In this document: piece after piece, positions 31,873 through 32,104 of the stretch | Layout: each line of letters opens with the position of its first letter | Numbering within the stretch: position 1 is the stretch's first letter | NCBI GenBank assembly: GCA_041742635.1 | Contig: JBGSIF010000346.1 | Coordinates: 1 to 32,104 of the forward strand | Direction of reading: 5' to 3' | Source: JTS-AC122 sp041742635 | GTDB taxonomy: Bacteria > Planctomycetota > Phycisphaerae > Phycisphaerales > UBA1924 | DNA: 32,104 nt | Notes under the pieces: model-generated | The model's input: the letters and a program-made list of their open reading frames with translations, nothing else | Told to the model about the DNA's origin: nothing | Database searches by the model: none | Translations under genes and position numbers: made by a program

Positions 31873-32104
31873 ATGTCAACCGAGAAGTCAGTAGGTTCAT
31901 GCTGTTCCGAAACATGCTGCGGCGACTCGATGCCGGGCAGTGCTGCGACGACCACACACGTTCAAGATAACGCCGTGCGAGAACAGGTGCGCACGGGCTA
32001 CGCGGCGATCGCCAAGGCAGGCTCATGGGCGGCGACGAAGGACGTCCCGAACGCCGTGGCGGCGCCGGTTGGATCATGCTGCGGGGGTGGCGCGACCGGC
32101 GGTG
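31873..32104 (+). CDS. arsM: Arsenite methyltransferase, N-terminal part cut by the window end
   Basis: The ATG at 31873 follows AAAGGA by about 10 bases and opens a frame running off the window (77 complete codons). It begins MSTEKSVGSCCSETCCGDS and continues 'VREQVRTGYAAIAKAGS', then 'VGSCCGGGATGG'. The 'VRxxVxxxYAxIAxAG...CCGG' pattern is typical of the start of bacterial ArsM, which methylates As(III) with S-adenosylmethionine. The methyltransferase domain and its conserved cysteines lie outside the window. The extra Cys pairs at the front may bind arsenic. It is 56 bases downstream of arsR on the same strand, probably co-transcribed. Confidence 0.8.
   Translation, partial: MSTEKSVGSCCSETCCGDSMPGSAATTTHVQDNAVREQVRTGYAAIAKAGSWAATKDVPNAVAAPVGSCCGGGATGG

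Overview
The window looks like chromosomal DNA from a GC-rich planctomycete, most likely of the Phycisphaerae/Phycisphaerales type. Three observations support this. First, secreted proteins end in paired EF-hand-like repeats with DFFDFL/DFFEFL cores and a terminal GC or GCP, the planctomycete 'GC-type dockerin' style. Second, there are large secreted adhesin-like proteins. Third, gene starts are mixed: some have clear AGGAG ribosome binding sites and others have none. The assignment rests on protein style, not on a marker gene.

Layout. Positions 1-1158: the edge of an IS630-family element, inserted in the 3' end of a gene for a secreted protein with two discoidin-like domains. Positions 1445-2322: an OmpA-type peptidoglycan-binding lipoprotein and tRNA-Arg(ACG). 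Positions 2449-9100: a multidrug-type RND efflux module. The membrane fusion protein is on the minus strand; a TetR repressor, an outer-membrane factor and the RND pump are on the plus strand. A 20-bp palindrome, a good TetR-operator candidate, lies in the shared intergenic region. Positions 9262-16596: a second tripartite pump of the heavy-metal (CusCBA/CzcCBA) class, flanked by two His-rich exported proteins and closed by a strong terminator at 16672-16702. Positions 16750-21016: minus-strand genes for a GC-dockerin protein, a tail-fibre-like secreted protein and a lipoprotein with two-component-propeller repeats. Positions 21106-23593: an orphan CoA-transferase A subunit, divergent from a NarL-type sensor kinase/response regulator pair whose kinase carries a frameshift. 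Positions 23594-24053: an AT-rich, structured leader before another Ig/GC-dockerin protein (24054-25328). Positions 25549-27931: an M61 peptidase with PDZ domain and an EVE-domain protein. Positions 28032-29206: a metallo-beta-lactamase-fold protein lacking its usual metal-binding histidines, followed by a HIT-family protein. Positions 29249-31090: two membrane proteins of unknown role. Positions 31274-32104: a Cys-rich ArsR regulator and the start of arsM, an arsenite methyltransferase, cut by the window end.

Functionally the window is dominated by envelope defence and detoxification: a regulated drug-type RND pump, a heavy-metal RND pump with His-rich accessory proteins, and an arsenic methylation locus. 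These are interleaved with secreted planctomycete surface proteins. The most notable observations are: (1) the His-rich heavy-metal operon; (2) six genes that lack a Shine-Dalgarno but have a TAnnnT hexamer 5-9 nt before a start codon, suggesting leaderless or near-leaderless transcripts, with arsR carrying a perfect TTGACA-N17-TATACT promoter; (3) the apparent MBL-fold pseudoenzyme next to a HIT protein; (4) an attenuator-like leader at 23828-24045; (5) an abrupt change of codon style inside the heavy-metal pump gene. Nothing here was checked by database search.
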